Below, piece after piece: positions 25,062-35,533 of a DNA stretch of 64,000 bases (positions are counted from its first letter, which is position 1; every line of letters begins with the position of its first letter). The DNA comes from Desulfurococcales archaeon. GTDB lineage: Archaea; Thermoproteota; Thermoprotei_A; Sulfolobales; AG1. Location of the stretch: contig WYEN01000039.1 in assembly GCA_009903825.1 (NCBI GenBank), positions 1 through 64,000 of the forward strand, in the 5' to 3' direction. The notes beneath the pieces are model-generated. The model ran no database searches. It was not told the origin of the DNA and worked only from the letters and a program-made list of their open reading frames with translations. The position numbers and the translations under genes are program-made.

Positions 25062-27773
25062 ATGATCATTTTTGCAGAAGATCCCGAGAACGATGAAGAG
25101 GCTTTGAAAAATTTGAGAGATTATGTTAGAGAATGGATGATAAATAGATATAAAAATCTCACTCCTCCTCAGAGAATGGCTATTCCATGGATTAAAAAAG
25201 GTTATAATATTCTTATATCAAGTCCTACTGGTACGGGAAAGACTCTTGCAGCTTTTATAGCTATTTTAGATGAGCTTTATAGATTATGGGAGAAGAATGA
25301 GCTGGAAGATAAGATATACGTTTTATACGTGTCTCCTTTGAGAGCACTTAATAATGATATGAGAAGAAATCTATTAGAGCCTCTCTCAGAGATTAATGAG
25401 ATCTTGATGAAAAAAGATGTGAAGCCTCCTGAGATTAGAGTTGCTGTAAGAACTAGTGATACAAAACCTACAGAGAGACAGAAGATGCTTAATAAACCTC
25501 CTCATATTCTCATAACTACTCCAGAGACTCTCGCCATAATACTTATAGCACCAAAGTTTCGTGAGAAACTTAAAGACGTTAGATGGGTCATAATTGACGA
25601 GATTCATGAGCTGGCTTCTAGTAAGAGAGGGACTCATTTAGTTCTTAGTTTAGAGAGACTAAGAGAGCTTGTTGGAAGAGATTTTCAAAGGATCGGACTT
25701 TCAGCAACTATAAACCCTCTTGAGGAGGTGGCCAGATTTTTAGTCGGTTATGATGACGAAGGAAGGCCTAGAGAATGTGTGATTGTTGATGCAAGATTTT
25801 CTAAGTCTATTGATATAAAAGTCGTGTGTCCAAAAATAGATCTAATAAGAGCATCTGCTGAAGAGATTAATCAGGCTATCTATGACACTATTGTCAAAAC
25901 AATTAAGAAATATAGAACGACACTGATCTTTACTAACACAAGACATTCAACTGAGAAAGTAGTATTTAAATTAAGAAAGATGTTTGAAAAGATCGATGGA
26001 GATATAAAGCCTGAAATGATCGAGGCTCATCACGGCTCATTATCGAGAGATGTGAGATTAGATGTTGAAGAAAGACTTAAGAGAGGATTATTAAAAGTTG
26101 TTGTGTCATCAACAAGTCTTGAGCTGGGTATTGACATAGGATATATAGATGCTGTGATCCTTCTCTCAAGTCCTAAGAGTGTCACCAGACTTTTACAGAG
26201 AGTTGGCAGAGCAGGTCATCATATTAGAGAGACCAGCGTAGGCAGATTAATAGTTGTTGATAGAGACGATCTTATAGAATGTACAGTCTTAGCTAAAGGA
26301 GCCATGGATAGAAAACTTGATAGAATAAAGATTCCTATGAAACCTCTGGACATATTGATACAACATATCATAGGTATGAGTATTGAGAAGAAGTGGAGTG
26401 TAGATGAAGCTTTAAAAGTTATTAGAAGAGCTTATCCTTATAAAGATCTTGACAAAGAGACTTTCTTAAATATATTGAGATATCTCTCTTCAAATATGAG
26501 CGAATTAGAACATCTAAAGATCTATTCGAAGATCTGGTATGATGAGAATGAAGGTGTCTTTGGAAGAAAGAGAGGTGCTAGAATGATATTTTATCTCAAC
26601 TCCGGTGCCATACCAGATGAAGCGAAAATTCCTGTGATAAACATAGGATCTTCTCCAAAGAAATGGATCGGTGATTTAGATGAGAGTTTTGCTGAGATAT
26701 TAGATAGAAATGATATATTTGTTTTAGGAGGAAAAGTATATAAAGTCGTTGATATAGAGCCCACAAAAATATTTGTGATCCCTGCCGACGGCGAGAGACC
26801 TACAGTTCCATCGTGGTTCTCAGAGATGCTTCCATTATCATTTGACTCAGCTTTACAAGTAGGTGAGTTTAGAAGAAAAATATATGAGAAGCTTGTTGAG
26901 GCTATAAAAAGAAACGATCTTGATGAAACAACGGAGAAGCTTATTAAAGAACTTATGAGAGAATACAGACTCGAGAAACATGCTGCAGAGATGATTATTG
27001 AATACGTCTTGGAACAGATCTATTATACTAACGGACTTGTGCCTTCTGATAGGCTGGTGTTAATAGAGGTGTTTAGAGAGCCTGAGAAAGAAATAGATCA
27101 TTTGATATTTCATTCGTTGTTTGGTAGAAGAGTTAATGATGCATTATCAAGAGCATACGGATATATTCTCTCGAGAATGCTAGGCATGGATATTAGAATA
27201 ACTGTGACAGATAACGGTTTCATACTCTCTGTGCCAAGAAGAATCAATGATTATAATAGTATTATATCAGAGCTTGTCAGGAATGTTAGAAAAGATAATA
27301 TATATGAGATACTGAGAAAAGCTGTGAGCAACACAGAGATCTTTAGAAAAAGATTTAGACATGTTGCTGAGAGAAGTATGATGATACTTAAGAACTATAG
27401 AGGCAAAGAGATTAGTATTGAGAGAAGACAGCTTAATTCAGAGGCTGTGTTAAAAGTTGTGAGAGAAATAAAAGGTTTTCCGATTTATGAGGAGACTGTG
27501 AGAGAGATATTAGAAGATTATATGGATATTGAGAACGCTAAAAAAGTGTTAGAGATGATCGAGAGAGGAGATATTGATGTGAAAATATTCATAGACCCAG
27601 ACTTCGTAAGATCACCATCTCCAATGGCTCATGGAATATATGCCACAGGAATTAGCGATGTAGTTCTTATGGAGGACAGAAGATCTTTGTTAATCAAACT
27701 TTATAATGAGATGATAGAGTTTCTAAAGAGAAAAGGATATATCACTGAACATAATATGATTACGGCTCAGTGA
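25062..27773 (+). CDS. lhr: Lhr-type superfamily 2 helicase
   Basis: A 903-residue helicase. The motifs are Walker A SSPTGTGKTLAAF (about 52-64), the DEIHEL motif II near residue 176, LSATI motif III near 212, TNTRHSTEK in the second RecA domain and QRVGRAGHH motif VI near 385. The long C-terminal half fits the Lhr core (winged-helix and beta-barrel-like domains). Archaeal Lhr proteins unwind forked DNA and RNA-DNA hybrids in repair. The four-Cys zinc motif found in some archaeal Lhr subgroups is not obvious here. Confidence 0.92.
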   Translation: MIIFAEDPENDEEALKNLRDYVREWMINRYKNLTPPQRMAIPWIKKGYNILISSPTGTGKTLAAFIAILDELYRLWEKNELEDKIYVLYVSPLRALNNDMRRNLLEPLSEINEILMKKDVKPPEIRVAVRTSDTKPTERQKMLNKPPHILITTPETLAIILIAPKFREKLKDVRWVIIDEIHELASSKRGTHLVLSLERLRELVGRDFQRIGLSATINPLEEVARFLVGYDDEGRPRECVIVDARFSKSIDIKVVCPKIDLIRASAEEINQAIYDTIVKTIKKYRTTLIFTNTRHSTEKVVFKLRKMFEKIDGDIKPEMIEAHHGSLSRDVRLDVEERLKRGLLKVVVSSTSLELGIDIGYIDAVILLSSPKSVTRLLQRVGRAGHHIRETSVGRLIVVDRDDLIECTVLAKGAMDRKLDRIKIPMKPLDILIQHIIGMSIEKKWSVDEALKVIRRAYPYKDLDKETFLNILRYLSSNMSELEHLKIYSKIWYDENEGVFGRKRGARMIFYLNSGAIPDEAKIPVINIGSSPKKWIGDLDESFAEILDRNDIFVLGGKVYKVVDIEPTKIFVIPADGERPTVPSWFSEMLPLSFDSALQVGEFRRKIYEKLVEAIKRNDLDETTEKLIKELMREYRLEKHAAEMIIEYVLEQIYYTNGLVPSDRLVLIEVFREPEKEIDHLIFHSLFGRRVNDALSRAYGYILSRMLGMDIRITVTDNGFILSVPRRINDYNSIISELVRNVRKDNIYEILRKAVSNTEIFRKRFRHVAERSMMILKNYRGKEISIERRQLNSEAVLKVVREIKGFPIYEETVREILEDYMDIENAKKVLEMIERGDIDVKIFIDPDFVRSPSPMAHGIYATGISDVVLMEDRRSLLIKLYNEMIEFLKRKGYITEHNMITAQ

Positions 27774-27849
27774 ATTAAATATGTTTTAATACCTCTTTTT
27801 CAATAAAAGAGTTAACTATATATCTTGAGGTCGTAAGATTTTTAATAGA

Positions 27850-28230
27850 GTGTTTGTGTTGATAGATGAGAAGACTAAAGAAGAGTGGAAGAGAAAGATC
27901 ATAGATACGTTAGAGAAGATTTATGATCCTGAAATACCTATTGATGTCTATAATCTAGGTCTTATATATGATATAAACATAACTGATGAAGGCGTAGTTA
28001 ATATAACAATGACTTTGACAGCAATAGGATGTCCTGTATCAAATGTGCTTCCATATCAGGTTTACGAGGCTTTACAGGCTTCATTGCCAGAAGCCAAGGA
28101 GATTAATATAGATGTAGTGTTTGATCCTCCGTGGACCCCTCTTAAAATGACTGAGAAAGGTAGAAAAATGTTTATAGAGATCTTTGGATATGATATCGTG
28201 GAACAGTGGAGAAGAAGAACAGGTGAGTAG
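27850..28230 (+). CDS. DUF59/MIP18-family Fe-S assembly factor (SufT/PaaD-like)
   Basis: A 126-residue protein with the family core: [17 protein letters not shown], then the strand [17 protein letters not shown] with the conserved cysteine, and [21 protein letters not shown]59 proteins help to mature or transfer iron-sulfur clusters. The start may be GTG 27850, or GTG/TTG two to three codons later. SerRS follows 44 bases downstream on the same strand. Confidence 0.85.
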   Translation: MFVLIDEKTKEEWKRKIIDTLEKIYDPEIPIDVYNLGLIYDINITDEGVVNITMTLTAIGCPVSNVLPYQVYEALQASLPEAKEINIDVVFDPPWTPLKMTEKGRKMFIEIFGYDIVEQWRRRTGE

Positions 28231-28274
28231 AGAATAGTTTTTTCAGAACATGTTTATTAAAAGGTGTTATCTCG

Positions 28275-29648
28275 ATGAGCTGGATTATTTTAGATCTTTT
28301 GAGAAAAAATCCTGAAGAGCTGAAAGAGCATATTAGAAAAAGATTTTTAGACCCTTCTCTGGTAGATAAAGCGTATCAAATAGATCTTGAGTGGAGAAAA
28401 AAACTTCGAGAAGTTGAACAATTAAGACATAAACATAATGAGATTAGCGAAAAAGTAGGCAGAACCAAGGATCCTGTGGAGAGAGATAGGCTCATTAATG
28501 AGGCCCGTGAGATGCTTAATATGATCATGGAAAAAGAGAAGGAGCTTAAATATCTAGAAGATGAGCGTGAGAAGATCCTTCTTCAGCTCCCAAATATAGT
28601 TCACGAGAGCGTTCCTATAGGGGATGAATCTGCTAATAAGCCTATTAGAACATGGGGTGTGGCAAAAGTTTATAAAGAGGATCTTCAGCAATTTTTTGCT
28701 GAAACCAGAGAGAAAGGTGTTGAAATGAGATATGAAGAAATTGATTGGAAGCCTATTGGTCATGCCGATATGTTAGAATATGTTTTAAAACTAGGTAATA
28801 CCGAGAAAGCGGCTGAAGTCGCAGGCTCAAGATTCTATTATTTATTCGAAGATCTTGTCTGGTTAGATATGGCTCTTCTATGGTTTGCTATTGATAAGAT
28901 GACCCAGAAAGGATACATATTGGTTCTCCCACCGTATATGTTGCGTGAGAAAATTATAGAGGCAGTCACAGATTATGCAACTATAAAAGATGCTATATAC
29001 AAAATAGAAGGAGAAGATCTTGTTCTTATAGGAACTGCTGAACATTCTATAGCAGCTTTACATGCTAATGAGGAGATAGATGAGGATAGACTTCCACTTA
29101 AATATGTTGGGATAAGCCCTTGCTTCAGAAAAGAGGCAGGAGCAGGAAACAGAGATTTAAAAGGTATATTCAGAGTTCATCAGTTTCATAAAGTAGAGCA
29201 GTTTATATTCTCGCTACCTGAACAAAGCTGGGAGCTTCATGAAGAGATTACGAGAAATGCCGAGGAGCTTTTCCAAGAGCTTGGCCTTCCATATAGAGTT
29301 GTTAATATAGCATCAGGAGACTTAGGTGCTCCTGCCGCCAAAAAATATGATATTGAGGTGTGGATGCCTGCTCAAGCAAAATTTAGAGAGATGGTCAGCT
29401 CTAGTAATGTGCTTGATTGGCAGAGTTATAGATTAAAGATAAGATTTGTTAGAAAAAGAGGAAGAGTCAAGGGATATGTTCATACATTAAACTCGACAGC
29501 TATAGCCAGCACTAGAACGATAACTGCGATCTTAGAGAACTATCAGGATAGAGAAGGTGTTGTGGAGATCCCTAAAGTGCTAAGAAAATATCTTGAGCCT
29601 TTTCAGAAAGCTCCTAAAGATTATATTCACCCCGCGAAAAAGATTTGA
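28275..29648 (+). CDS. serS: Seryl-tRNA synthetase
   Basis: A 457-residue class II synthetase of the common (non-methanogen) type. Residues 1-110 form the long coiled-coil arm that binds the variable arm of tRNA-Ser. The catalytic core shows [11 protein letters not shown], motif 2 [23 protein letters not shown] and motif 3 with [13 protein letters not shown]. The start ATG is preceded by AAAAGGTG. It is followed by an HTH protein and then aRF1, forming a translation-centred run. Confidence 0.96.
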   Translation: MSWIILDLLRKNPEELKEHIRKRFLDPSLVDKAYQIDLEWRKKLREVEQLRHKHNEISEKVGRTKDPVERDRLINEAREMLNMIMEKEKELKYLEDEREKILLQLPNIVHESVPIGDESANKPIRTWGVAKVYKEDLQQFFAETREKGVEMRYEEIDWKPIGHADMLEYVLKLGNTEKAAEVAGSRFYYLFEDLVWLDMALLWFAIDKMTQKGYILVLPPYMLREKIIEAVTDYATIKDAIYKIEGEDLVLIGTAEHSIAALHANEEIDEDRLPLKYVGISPCFRKEAGAGNRDLKGIFRVHQFHKVEQFIFSLPEQSWELHEEITRNAEELFQELGLPYRVVNIASGDLGAPAAKKYDIEVWMPAQAKFREMVSSSNVLDWQSYRLKIRFVRKRGRVKGYVHTLNSTAIASTRTITAILENYQDREGVVEIPKVLRKYLEPFQKAPKDYIHPAKKI

Positions 29649-29707
29649 TTCTTTAGAGCTATAATATATCTTTTTATTTAACATATTATATTATCGAGAG
29701 TAGAGAT

Positions 29708-30430
29708 ATGAGCATAACAAATCCTGTAGACAAAGCTATACTTAATTATTTAAAGAGACATCCTAATTCAAAGCCTAGAGAAATAGCAGATGCATTAGGA
29801 TTCAGTCTAGTGGTCGTAAGATCATCTTTATATAGATTAAGAGAGAGAGGCCTTGTTGCTAGAACAAGCAGAGGATACATAGCTAAGGGGGATAGAAAAA
29901 GCGATGTTTTATATGACGAAGAGAACGTTATACAAAATGATGTCTCAAGATCTAGGTTAGAGACTCTTGAAAAAGAGATCAATTCTTTAAAAGATCGTGT
30001 TTCTGAGATCGAGAGAAGCCTACAGGATTTTGGTGAGGTTATTCAGAAGATAGAGAAGAACCTTGCTGAGATAAGATTAACCATAAGATCTTTGAGAGAT
30101 GTTGTTAATTTTGGAGAAAGAAAAAAGAGCTTAGATCCTTTTATATCAAAACTTTCGACAGAAAAGATCTTGGGACTTAACGAGGCCAGAAGATTAGCCT
30201 CCGAGGGGCTTGGAAGCTTAGATAAATATGTGGAAGATGGAGTAGCTGTCGTAATAGGCAAGATCGTTGTTAGCAGAGAATTTTATGAGAGCATTATAAT
30301 GAGAATGCCTATTAATGTTGAGGAGGTTAATCAGCTAGGTCCTAAAGAAAAGATTCTTATAGAGACATTGATCAGTGAAGGTCTTGCGTATATAGATAAT
30401 ACACATATGATAAAAATTGTGTCAGAATAA
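29708..30430 (+). CDS. HTH protein with coiled coil, crenarchaeal-type hypothetical
   Basis: A 240-residue protein. The N-terminal 60 residues look like a winged helix (AILNYLKRHPNSKPREIADALGFS, then VVRSSLYRLRERGLVARTS). Residues about 80-130 form a coiled coil of hydrophobic heptads, and the C-terminal 100 residues are mixed helix and strand with no recognised domain. It is probably a DNA-binding protein that dimerises through the coil. It lies between serS and the release-factor gene on the same strand. Confidence 0.6.
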   Translation: MSITNPVDKAILNYLKRHPNSKPREIADALGFSLVVVRSSLYRLRERGLVARTSRGYIAKGDRKSDVLYDEENVIQNDVSRSRLETLEKEINSLKDRVSEIERSLQDFGEVIQKIEKNLAEIRLTIRSLRDVVNFGERKKSLDPFISKLSTEKILGLNEARRLASEGLGSLDKYVEDGVAVVIGKIVVSREFYESIIMRMPINVEEVNQLGPKEKILIETLISEGLAYIDNTHMIKIVSE

Positions 30431-30508
30431 CAATCTGTTGAAAATCTTAATAGATGAATAAACTTATTTTAGTCTTCTATTATAAATTAGATAGGTGAGC
30501 TCTATTTA

Positions 30509-31602
30509 GTGAGTATAGAGTTGATAGAAAAACTCTTAAAAAGATACTAGAGATCTTAAGAAAATGGCAGGCTCCGGCAACAATATTATTAAGTCTATAT
30601 ATACCTCCTGGAAGACCTGTCGCTGACGTGCTGGATCTTTTGCGAAGAGAGTATTCTATAGCAGGAAATATAAAGCTTAAGAGAACTAGAGACTCTGTTC
30701 AGACAGCTCTTCAAATGGCTATAGATGATCTTGTGAGAATCCCTAAGATACCTGATAATGGTTTAGTAATATTTGCAGGAATAGATCCTGATAGTGGAGA
30801 ACAGATCCATATGTTGTTTGAGCCTCCAGATCCTGTCCCTATATTCTTTTACAGAACTGATAAATGGTTTCATATAGAGTTTCTAGAGCCAATGATCGAA
30901 GAGTCAGAGGTATATGGAATAATAATTATCGAAAGAGATCAAGCCACATTAGCATTGTTAAAACCAAGCGGCTTTGTGATCTTAGATGAGATCGAGGATT
31001 ATATACCCGGTAAACATAGTAAAGGCGGTCAAAGTCAGAGAAGATTTGATCGAATAATTGAACAGATGGTGGAGGATTTTTATAAAAAAGTTGGTGAAAG
31101 AGCTAACAGAGAGTTTCTGCCATATCTAGAGGAGAAGAAGTTGAAAGGCATATTAGTTGGAGGTCCTGGCTATTCAAAGATTGATTTTCTAAAGGGAGAA
31201 TATATGGATTATAGATTAAGATCTTTGGTTATAGGAGAGCCTATAGACGTCTCTTACCAGGGAGAGGCTGGCGTCAGAGAGCTTCTGGAGAAGGCTAAAG
31301 AGTTTTTGAAAGGACACAAATATGTTGAAGGATTAAAGGCTCTAGAAGAATTCAAATATCATCTGGCTAAAGATGATGGCCTGGCATTATATGGAAGAAA
31401 AGAGATTGAAGAAGCCTTAGAGATGGGAGCTGTAGAGAAACTCATTTTGTTAGAAGAGGTTGAGGATGCTGACAAGCTTGCTTCTAAAGCTTCTGAGAAA
31501 GGTGCTGAAGTGATCTATTTGTCTGAGAGTATTCCAGAGGGGATGTGGATTAGAAAAGTTTTTAATGGGGCAGTAGCGATCTTGAGATATAGAATTGATT
31601 AA
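30509..31602 (+). CDS. prf1: Peptide chain release factor aRF1, needing a -1 shift near its 5-prime end
   Basis: aRF1 recognises all three stop codons and releases the peptide. The GGQ motif is in HSKGGQSQRRFDR, and the N-terminal recognition region has NIKLKRTR. The conserved N-terminus (KKILEILRKWQAPATILLSL) lies upstream of the first in-frame canonical start (GTG 30628). No canonical start precedes it in that frame after TGA 30496-30498. In another frame, GTG 30509 with GGTGA upstream encodes MSIELIEKLLK and then hits TAG 30548-30550. A -1 slip at the A run 30538-30542 joins the two into about 364 residues. This may be a programmed frameshift or a lost A in the sequence. Confidence 0.88.
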
Positions 31603-31624
31603 AAAATATTAATTAGGTGAGCAT

Positions 31625-32131
31625 GTGTATCTAAGATATCTATCTAAGAGAGAAAGTAGAGAACTTCTCGAAAAACTTAAAAAAGATTTTAAACTTGTTC
31701 AAGAGTTTGATCATATTATCGTCTCAGAGACTGTTTTAAAGGATAAGAAAATAAAGATTTACATAGGAGTATCAAGTACAGAAAAAATTCCTCTAGCCAT
31801 AGATCTTGTGGAAGAGTTTATTCCCGCTATACATGCATTAAACAAAGATCTTATGAAAATAAATTATGTGAAAATAGATCAAGGAGCTATGCCCAGGATA
31901 TTAAATGGCGCAGATGTGATGGCTCCTGGAATAGTTGAGACATCTGATTTTAAAATCAATGATCTTGTCGGTGTAAGAGAGTTCGAAAGATCTCTTTATA
32001 TAGCGGTTGGAAAAGCTCTCATGAGCTCAGAAGAAATAAGACTTTTGAGAAGAGGTAAGGCTGTTAAAACTATTCATTACGCCGGCGATATCATCTGGAG
32101 AAATATTATAGATATCTTAAAGAAGATTTAA
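31625..32131 (+). CDS. PUA-domain protein, MCT-1-like
   Basis: A 168-residue protein. The C-terminal 80 residues form a PUA domain (YVKIDQGAMPRILNGADVMAPGIV, then VGVREFERSLYIAVGKALM). The N-terminal domain resembles the MCT-1/DENR-partner family, which binds tRNA or ribosomes in initiation and recycling. The start is GTG 31625, four bases after GGTGA. It directly follows aRF1 (22 bases), which supports a role in termination or ribosome recycling. Confidence 0.8.
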   Translation: MYLRYLSKRESRELLEKLKKDFKLVQEFDHIIVSETVLKDKKIKIYIGVSSTEKIPLAIDLVEEFIPAIHALNKDLMKINYVKIDQGAMPRILNGADVMAPGIVETSDFKINDLVGVREFERSLYIAVGKALMSSEEIRLLRRGKAVKTIHYAGDIIWRNIIDILKKI

Positions 32132-32168
32132 ATACTGTGGGATAGGTTTTAAACATTGTAAATTTCTG

Positions 32169-32192
32169 TAAGATCTTTTAAAAAAGATCTTA
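32169..32192. repeat. Inverted repeat upstream of the CoA-transferase gene
   Basis: TAAGATCTTTT (32169-32179) and AAAAGATCTTA (32182-32192) form 11-bp arms with a two-base spacer. The site sits 37 bases before the CoA-transferase start and 38 bases after the PUA gene stop. It could end the upstream transcript or act as an operator. It contains the AGATCT word that is common window-wide. Confidence 0.35.
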
Positions 32193-32228
32193 ATATAATT
32201 TATATTGTTTTCTTTAAGTAACTAATAG

Positions 32229-33896
32229 ATGGAGAGGTCTCTTATGACGCCTAAGTTGACAAGTGTTGAAGAGGCGTTATGTTGTGTTCCAGATAGATCT
32301 GTCATTGCTGTATCAGGTTTTAATCTTCTTACTACGCCGGAATATTTGATCCTTGAGTTGTTTAATCAATATAGAAGAACAGGTCATCCTAAAGAGCTAT
32401 TCTTCATATTTGAGACATTGCCGGCGGTTCCGGGCAGGGCTTTCGATAAAATTGCTGAGATCATATATAGAGATAAAGACTATGATTTTATGAGAGGCGT
32501 CTTAGCACCTTATCTAGGCTTCTCACCGTGGCTTCAGAAGCTTACTTCAGAGAATATTATAGAAGTATATGCGTGGCCTATAGGAATAACAGTTTATTGG
32601 TTTAGAGAGATTGCTTCTGGAAGACCTGGTCTTCTGACAAGAATCGGGCTGGGCACTTTTCTTGATCCTCGTGAGGATATGGGGGCAATGAATGAGCTTG
32701 CCAAAGAGAGAAAGACTTGTAGAACATCTATAGTGTATATCAATGATGAGGAGTATCTATTTTATCAAGCTCCTAAACCTGATGTTGCTCTGATAAGAGG
32801 TTCTATAGCTGATGAGATGGGGAATATATCTCTAGCTGATGAGGCCATAAGAGGTACTGTATTAAATATTGCTCAAGCAGCAAAGGCTATGCCTAAGAGA
32901 GGTGTTGTCATTGCTCAAGTCAAATGGGTGACCAAGACAGGATCTATAAATCCTAGAGATGTTGATGTGCCGGCTCCACTAATAGATCATGTGGTGATAT
33001 CTCCTAAAGAATATCATTGGCAGTCTGGAAGTTTTGAATATGATCCAAGGCTCTCGTATAGAGTGATTCCTCCTATAAATATTCGAGAGATAGGTGCTGG
33101 AGAGATTGAGAGATATTCTGAACATGAGCATATAATTGCTAGAAGAGCTTTAATAGAGCTTGCTTCAATGGTTATTGAGAAAGGAAAGCCTATTCTAGTG
33201 AATCTAGGAATTGGAATACCTGCATTAATATCATGGCTTGCTGCTTATGAAGAGATCTCTGACTACATAATTTCAGTAATAGAATCAGGCGTATGGGGAG
33301 GAGTAGCATTATCAGGACAGGACTTTGGTGCAGGCATCTCACCATTTGCATTAACAACTATGCCTGACATGTTTACAAATTTTGAGGGAGGCATCATAGA
33401 TACTGCTGCGTTAGGATTTTTAGAAGTTGATAAAGAAGGTAATGTAAATCCGTCAATGCTTCCAGGAAGAATATATGGGCCAGGAGGATTCCCAGTTATC
33501 GCAGGAGGATCTCCTAAGACCATATTCACAGGAAGCTTTACCGCTGGCGAGAGAAAGATATATTATGACCATGTTAATCATAGACTTGTCATTGAGAGAG
33601 ATGGGAGTATAATAAAATTTGTTGAGAAAGTATATAAGAAATTCTTCAGCGGCAGATATGCCTTGAAATATGGACATGAGATAATTTATATCACTGAGAG
33701 AGCAGTCTTCAGACTGTCGCCTGAGGGAGTCGCATTAATAGAGATCGCCCCGGGCATTGATGTAGAAAGAGATATATTATCTAAAATGAGATTTAAACCT
33801 GTTATCTCAGGTTCTCTGATTGAGATGGACAAAAGGATCTTTACTAAGACCAGAATGGGACTTAGAGACGAGGTATTGAGAGGTTTAAAAAGATAA
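32229..33896 (+). CDS. Family I CoA-transferase (propionate/acyl-CoA transferase-like)
   Basis: A 555-residue protein with the two tandem Rossmann-like CoA-transferase halves in one chain, as in propionate CoA-transferase. The catalytic glutamate lies in SVIESGVWGGVALSG near residue 355. The N-terminal part has the glycine-rich ALIRGSIADEMGNIS pattern, and a second ILVNLGIGIPALIS is typical of the beta half. It moves CoA between carboxylic acids. Substrates cannot be told, and no linked beta-oxidation genes are visible. The start could be the ATG at 32229 or the one at 32244. Confidence 0.82.
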   Translation: MERSLMTPKLTSVEEALCCVPDRSVIAVSGFNLLTTPEYLILELFNQYRRTGHPKELFFIFETLPAVPGRAFDKIAEIIYRDKDYDFMRGVLAPYLGFSPWLQKLTSENIIEVYAWPIGITVYWFREIASGRPGLLTRIGLGTFLDPREDMGAMNELAKERKTCRTSIVYINDEEYLFYQAPKPDVALIRGSIADEMGNISLADEAIRGTVLNIAQAAKAMPKRGVVIAQVKWVTKTGSINPRDVDVPAPLIDHVVISPKEYHWQSGSFEYDPRLSYRVIPPINIREIGAGEIERYSEHEHIIARRALIELASMVIEKGKPILVNLGIGIPALISWLAAYEEISDYIISVIESGVWGGVALSGQDFGAGISPFALTTMPDMFTNFEGGIIDTAALGFLEVDKEGNVNPSMLPGRIYGPGGFPVIAGGSPKTIFTGSFTAGERKIYYDHVNHRLVIERDGSIIKFVEKVYKKFFSGRYALKYGHEIIYITERAVFRLSPEGVALIEIAPGIDVERDILSKMRFKPVISGSLIEMDKRIFTKTRMGLRDEVLRGLKR

Positions 33897-33915
33897 AAGT
33901 TTTTTCATCAGATTC

Positions 33916-34368
33916 TTAGACTCTCATACATTTCAGAAGATTCATTAGAGCCTTCAGCAATGCTGCAAATTCAGGACTTCTGATCATGTTTAACATCTCG
34001 AATAAGCTCATCTTTTTCTCAGGATACTTCTTAAACTCTTCGTAACTTTTCTCCACACACTTAGGAGTCTTCTCGGCAAGCTCAGCGATTTGAGCATGAT
34101 TTAAATTGCTAACTAGATATAGAAACATCATGAGATTACCTAACATTGCCATGACCTCTTTCTTAGAGATAAGATTAAACACTAGATCAGTATTTTCATT
34201 TAATGTCTCAATCAGCTCGGTAGCTCCTATGTTGCTAACACCTTCTAAAATCTTAATCATGTTCTCAACAACCTCGTTTTTCTCTGCTAAAAGCTCTAAT
34301 AATCTCATTAGTTTCTCACTTTTCTCTGGAGAGAGACCTTCTATTTTAATTGTTAAAGTGCTCATCAT
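33916..34368 (-). CDS. DUF1641 protein, partner of the SQR-like oxidoreductase
   Basis: A helical protein of about 150 residues of the DUF1641 type, ending in an Ala/Leu-rich segment (ALLKALMNLLKCMRV). DUF1641 genes commonly sit beside sulfide:quinone oxidoreductase-like genes in Sulfolobales and relatives, and here too it follows one directly. GAGGTGAT just before the paired ATG codons at 34368 and 34365 fixes the start there, about eight bases after the upstream stop. An upstream in-frame start at 34410 would overlap that gene and lacks such a site. The biochemical role is unknown. Confidence 0.75.
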   Translation of the reverse strand: MMSTLTIKIEGLSPEKSEKLMRLLELLAEKNEVVENMIKILEGVSNIGATELIETLNENTDLVFNLISKKEVMAMLGNLMMFLYLVSNLNHAQIAELAEKTPKCVEKSYEEFKKYPEKKMSLFEMLNMIRSPEFAALLKALMNLLKCMRV

Positions 34369-34375
34369 AATCACC

Positions 34376-35533
34376 TCAACCAAATATATCTTTAAACCAG
34401 TATTTCTCAAAAGCCATTTTAGCGACTCTTAAAATGCTCATTCCGCCTAACATATAGCAGTCAGGATATTTAGCTCTACCTTCCAGCATCTCGGCAAACT
34501 CACAGAATGCGCCTGCCCCTATAAAGCCTAGATCCATTACACACACTCCTGTTTTATTCCAATCTAATTGCATATATACTCCATTGATCTCATCTGCTAT
34601 TCTCGTAGATATATAATCTGCTTGGAAATGTGCGAATACTCCTGCCATTCCAAGTCCTATTGTAGGAGCTATTATATCTCCAAGTCCATAAACCTCTTTA
34701 TAAGTCGGATGATTAAGAGTTTTCTTGTCAACCTTCATATAGCCGCTTCCAGAGTCCAACAGATCTGGATTATTTTTAATAGGCTTAGAAGGCTCATGTG
34801 GAGGAACTAAGATCGCTAGATCATAATTCAGCTTCTCTCCTTTATCACTTATTATAACTTTATTCTCTGTATCGACATGATCAATTATCCATCTCCCAAT
34901 AAACTCTATCTTATACTGCTCCATAAGTCTGCTGAACATTTCCGCGAAAAACGGTCCGAAGCCCTCCATAGGCTTGGTCCACTCTGGATGTATAACTTTG
35001 ATCTCTGTCTTATCACTTATTTTTCTCTGCTCTGCCAGATATCTTATCATAAAAGCTATTTCAAAAGGTGCCGGAGGACATCTATGAGGAAGTCTCGTGG
35101 ATCCTATAACAACTTTTCCACCTTTGAATCTTGCGATCTCTTCTCTAAGTTTCAGAGAAGTATCCATCTCCCATGGATGATATATCTTGTCCAGCCCCTT
35201 GATCTTTTCAGGAACAAGCTCAGCTCCTAAGCTTATAGCTAGATAATCATAGTTTAAAACATTATTTGTAGTCTTAACCTGTCTATTAGCAAGATCAATA
35301 CTTAAGACCTCCTCATTTAAAAATCTGATCTTTTTTTTCTCTAATAGCTTCAGAGGTCTTCTAGCATGATCAGGCTCTCTAATACCCATAGAAATCCATA
35401 GATATGTCGGTCTAAACTCGTGGTAAGGATTTCTGTCTACAACAGTTATATTTACTTTCTCACCTAGTTTTTTAGCGAGTCTAGACGCTAAAACAGCTCC
35501 TCCAGCTCCTCCACCTAATATGAGAATATTCAT
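34376..35533 (-). CDS. Sulfide:quinone oxidoreductase-like FAD enzyme
   Basis: A 385-residue member of the disulfide oxidoreductase superfamily. It has the N-terminal FAD motif ILGGGAGGAVLASRL, a second glycine-rich region, the redox-type cysteine in HRCPPAPFEIA near residue 150, GLGDIIAP for FAD near 295, and a second cysteine in GVCVMD near 335. SQR oxidises sulfide and passes electrons to membrane quinones. The two cysteines and the DUF1641 partner fit that role. The C-terminus has the amphipathic segment expected for membrane attachment. Confidence 0.85.
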   Translation of the reverse strand: MNILILGGGAGGAVLASRLAKKLGEKVNITVVDRNPYHEFRPTYLWISMGIREPDHARRPLKLLEKKKIRFLNEEVLSIDLANRQVKTTNNVLNYDYLAISLGAELVPEKIKGLDKIYHPWEMDTSLKLREEIARFKGGKVVIGSTRLPHRCPPAPFEIAFMIRYLAEQRKISDKTEIKVIHPEWTKPMEGFGPFFAEMFSRLMEQYKIEFIGRWIIDHVDTENKVIISDKGEKLNYDLAILVPPHEPSKPIKNNPDLLDSGSGYMKVDKKTLNHPTYKEVYGLGDIIAPTIGLGMAGVFAHFQADYISTRIADEINGVYMQLDWNKTGVCVMDLGFIGAGAFCEFAEMLEGRAKYPDCYMLGGMSILRVAKMAFEKYWFKDIFG

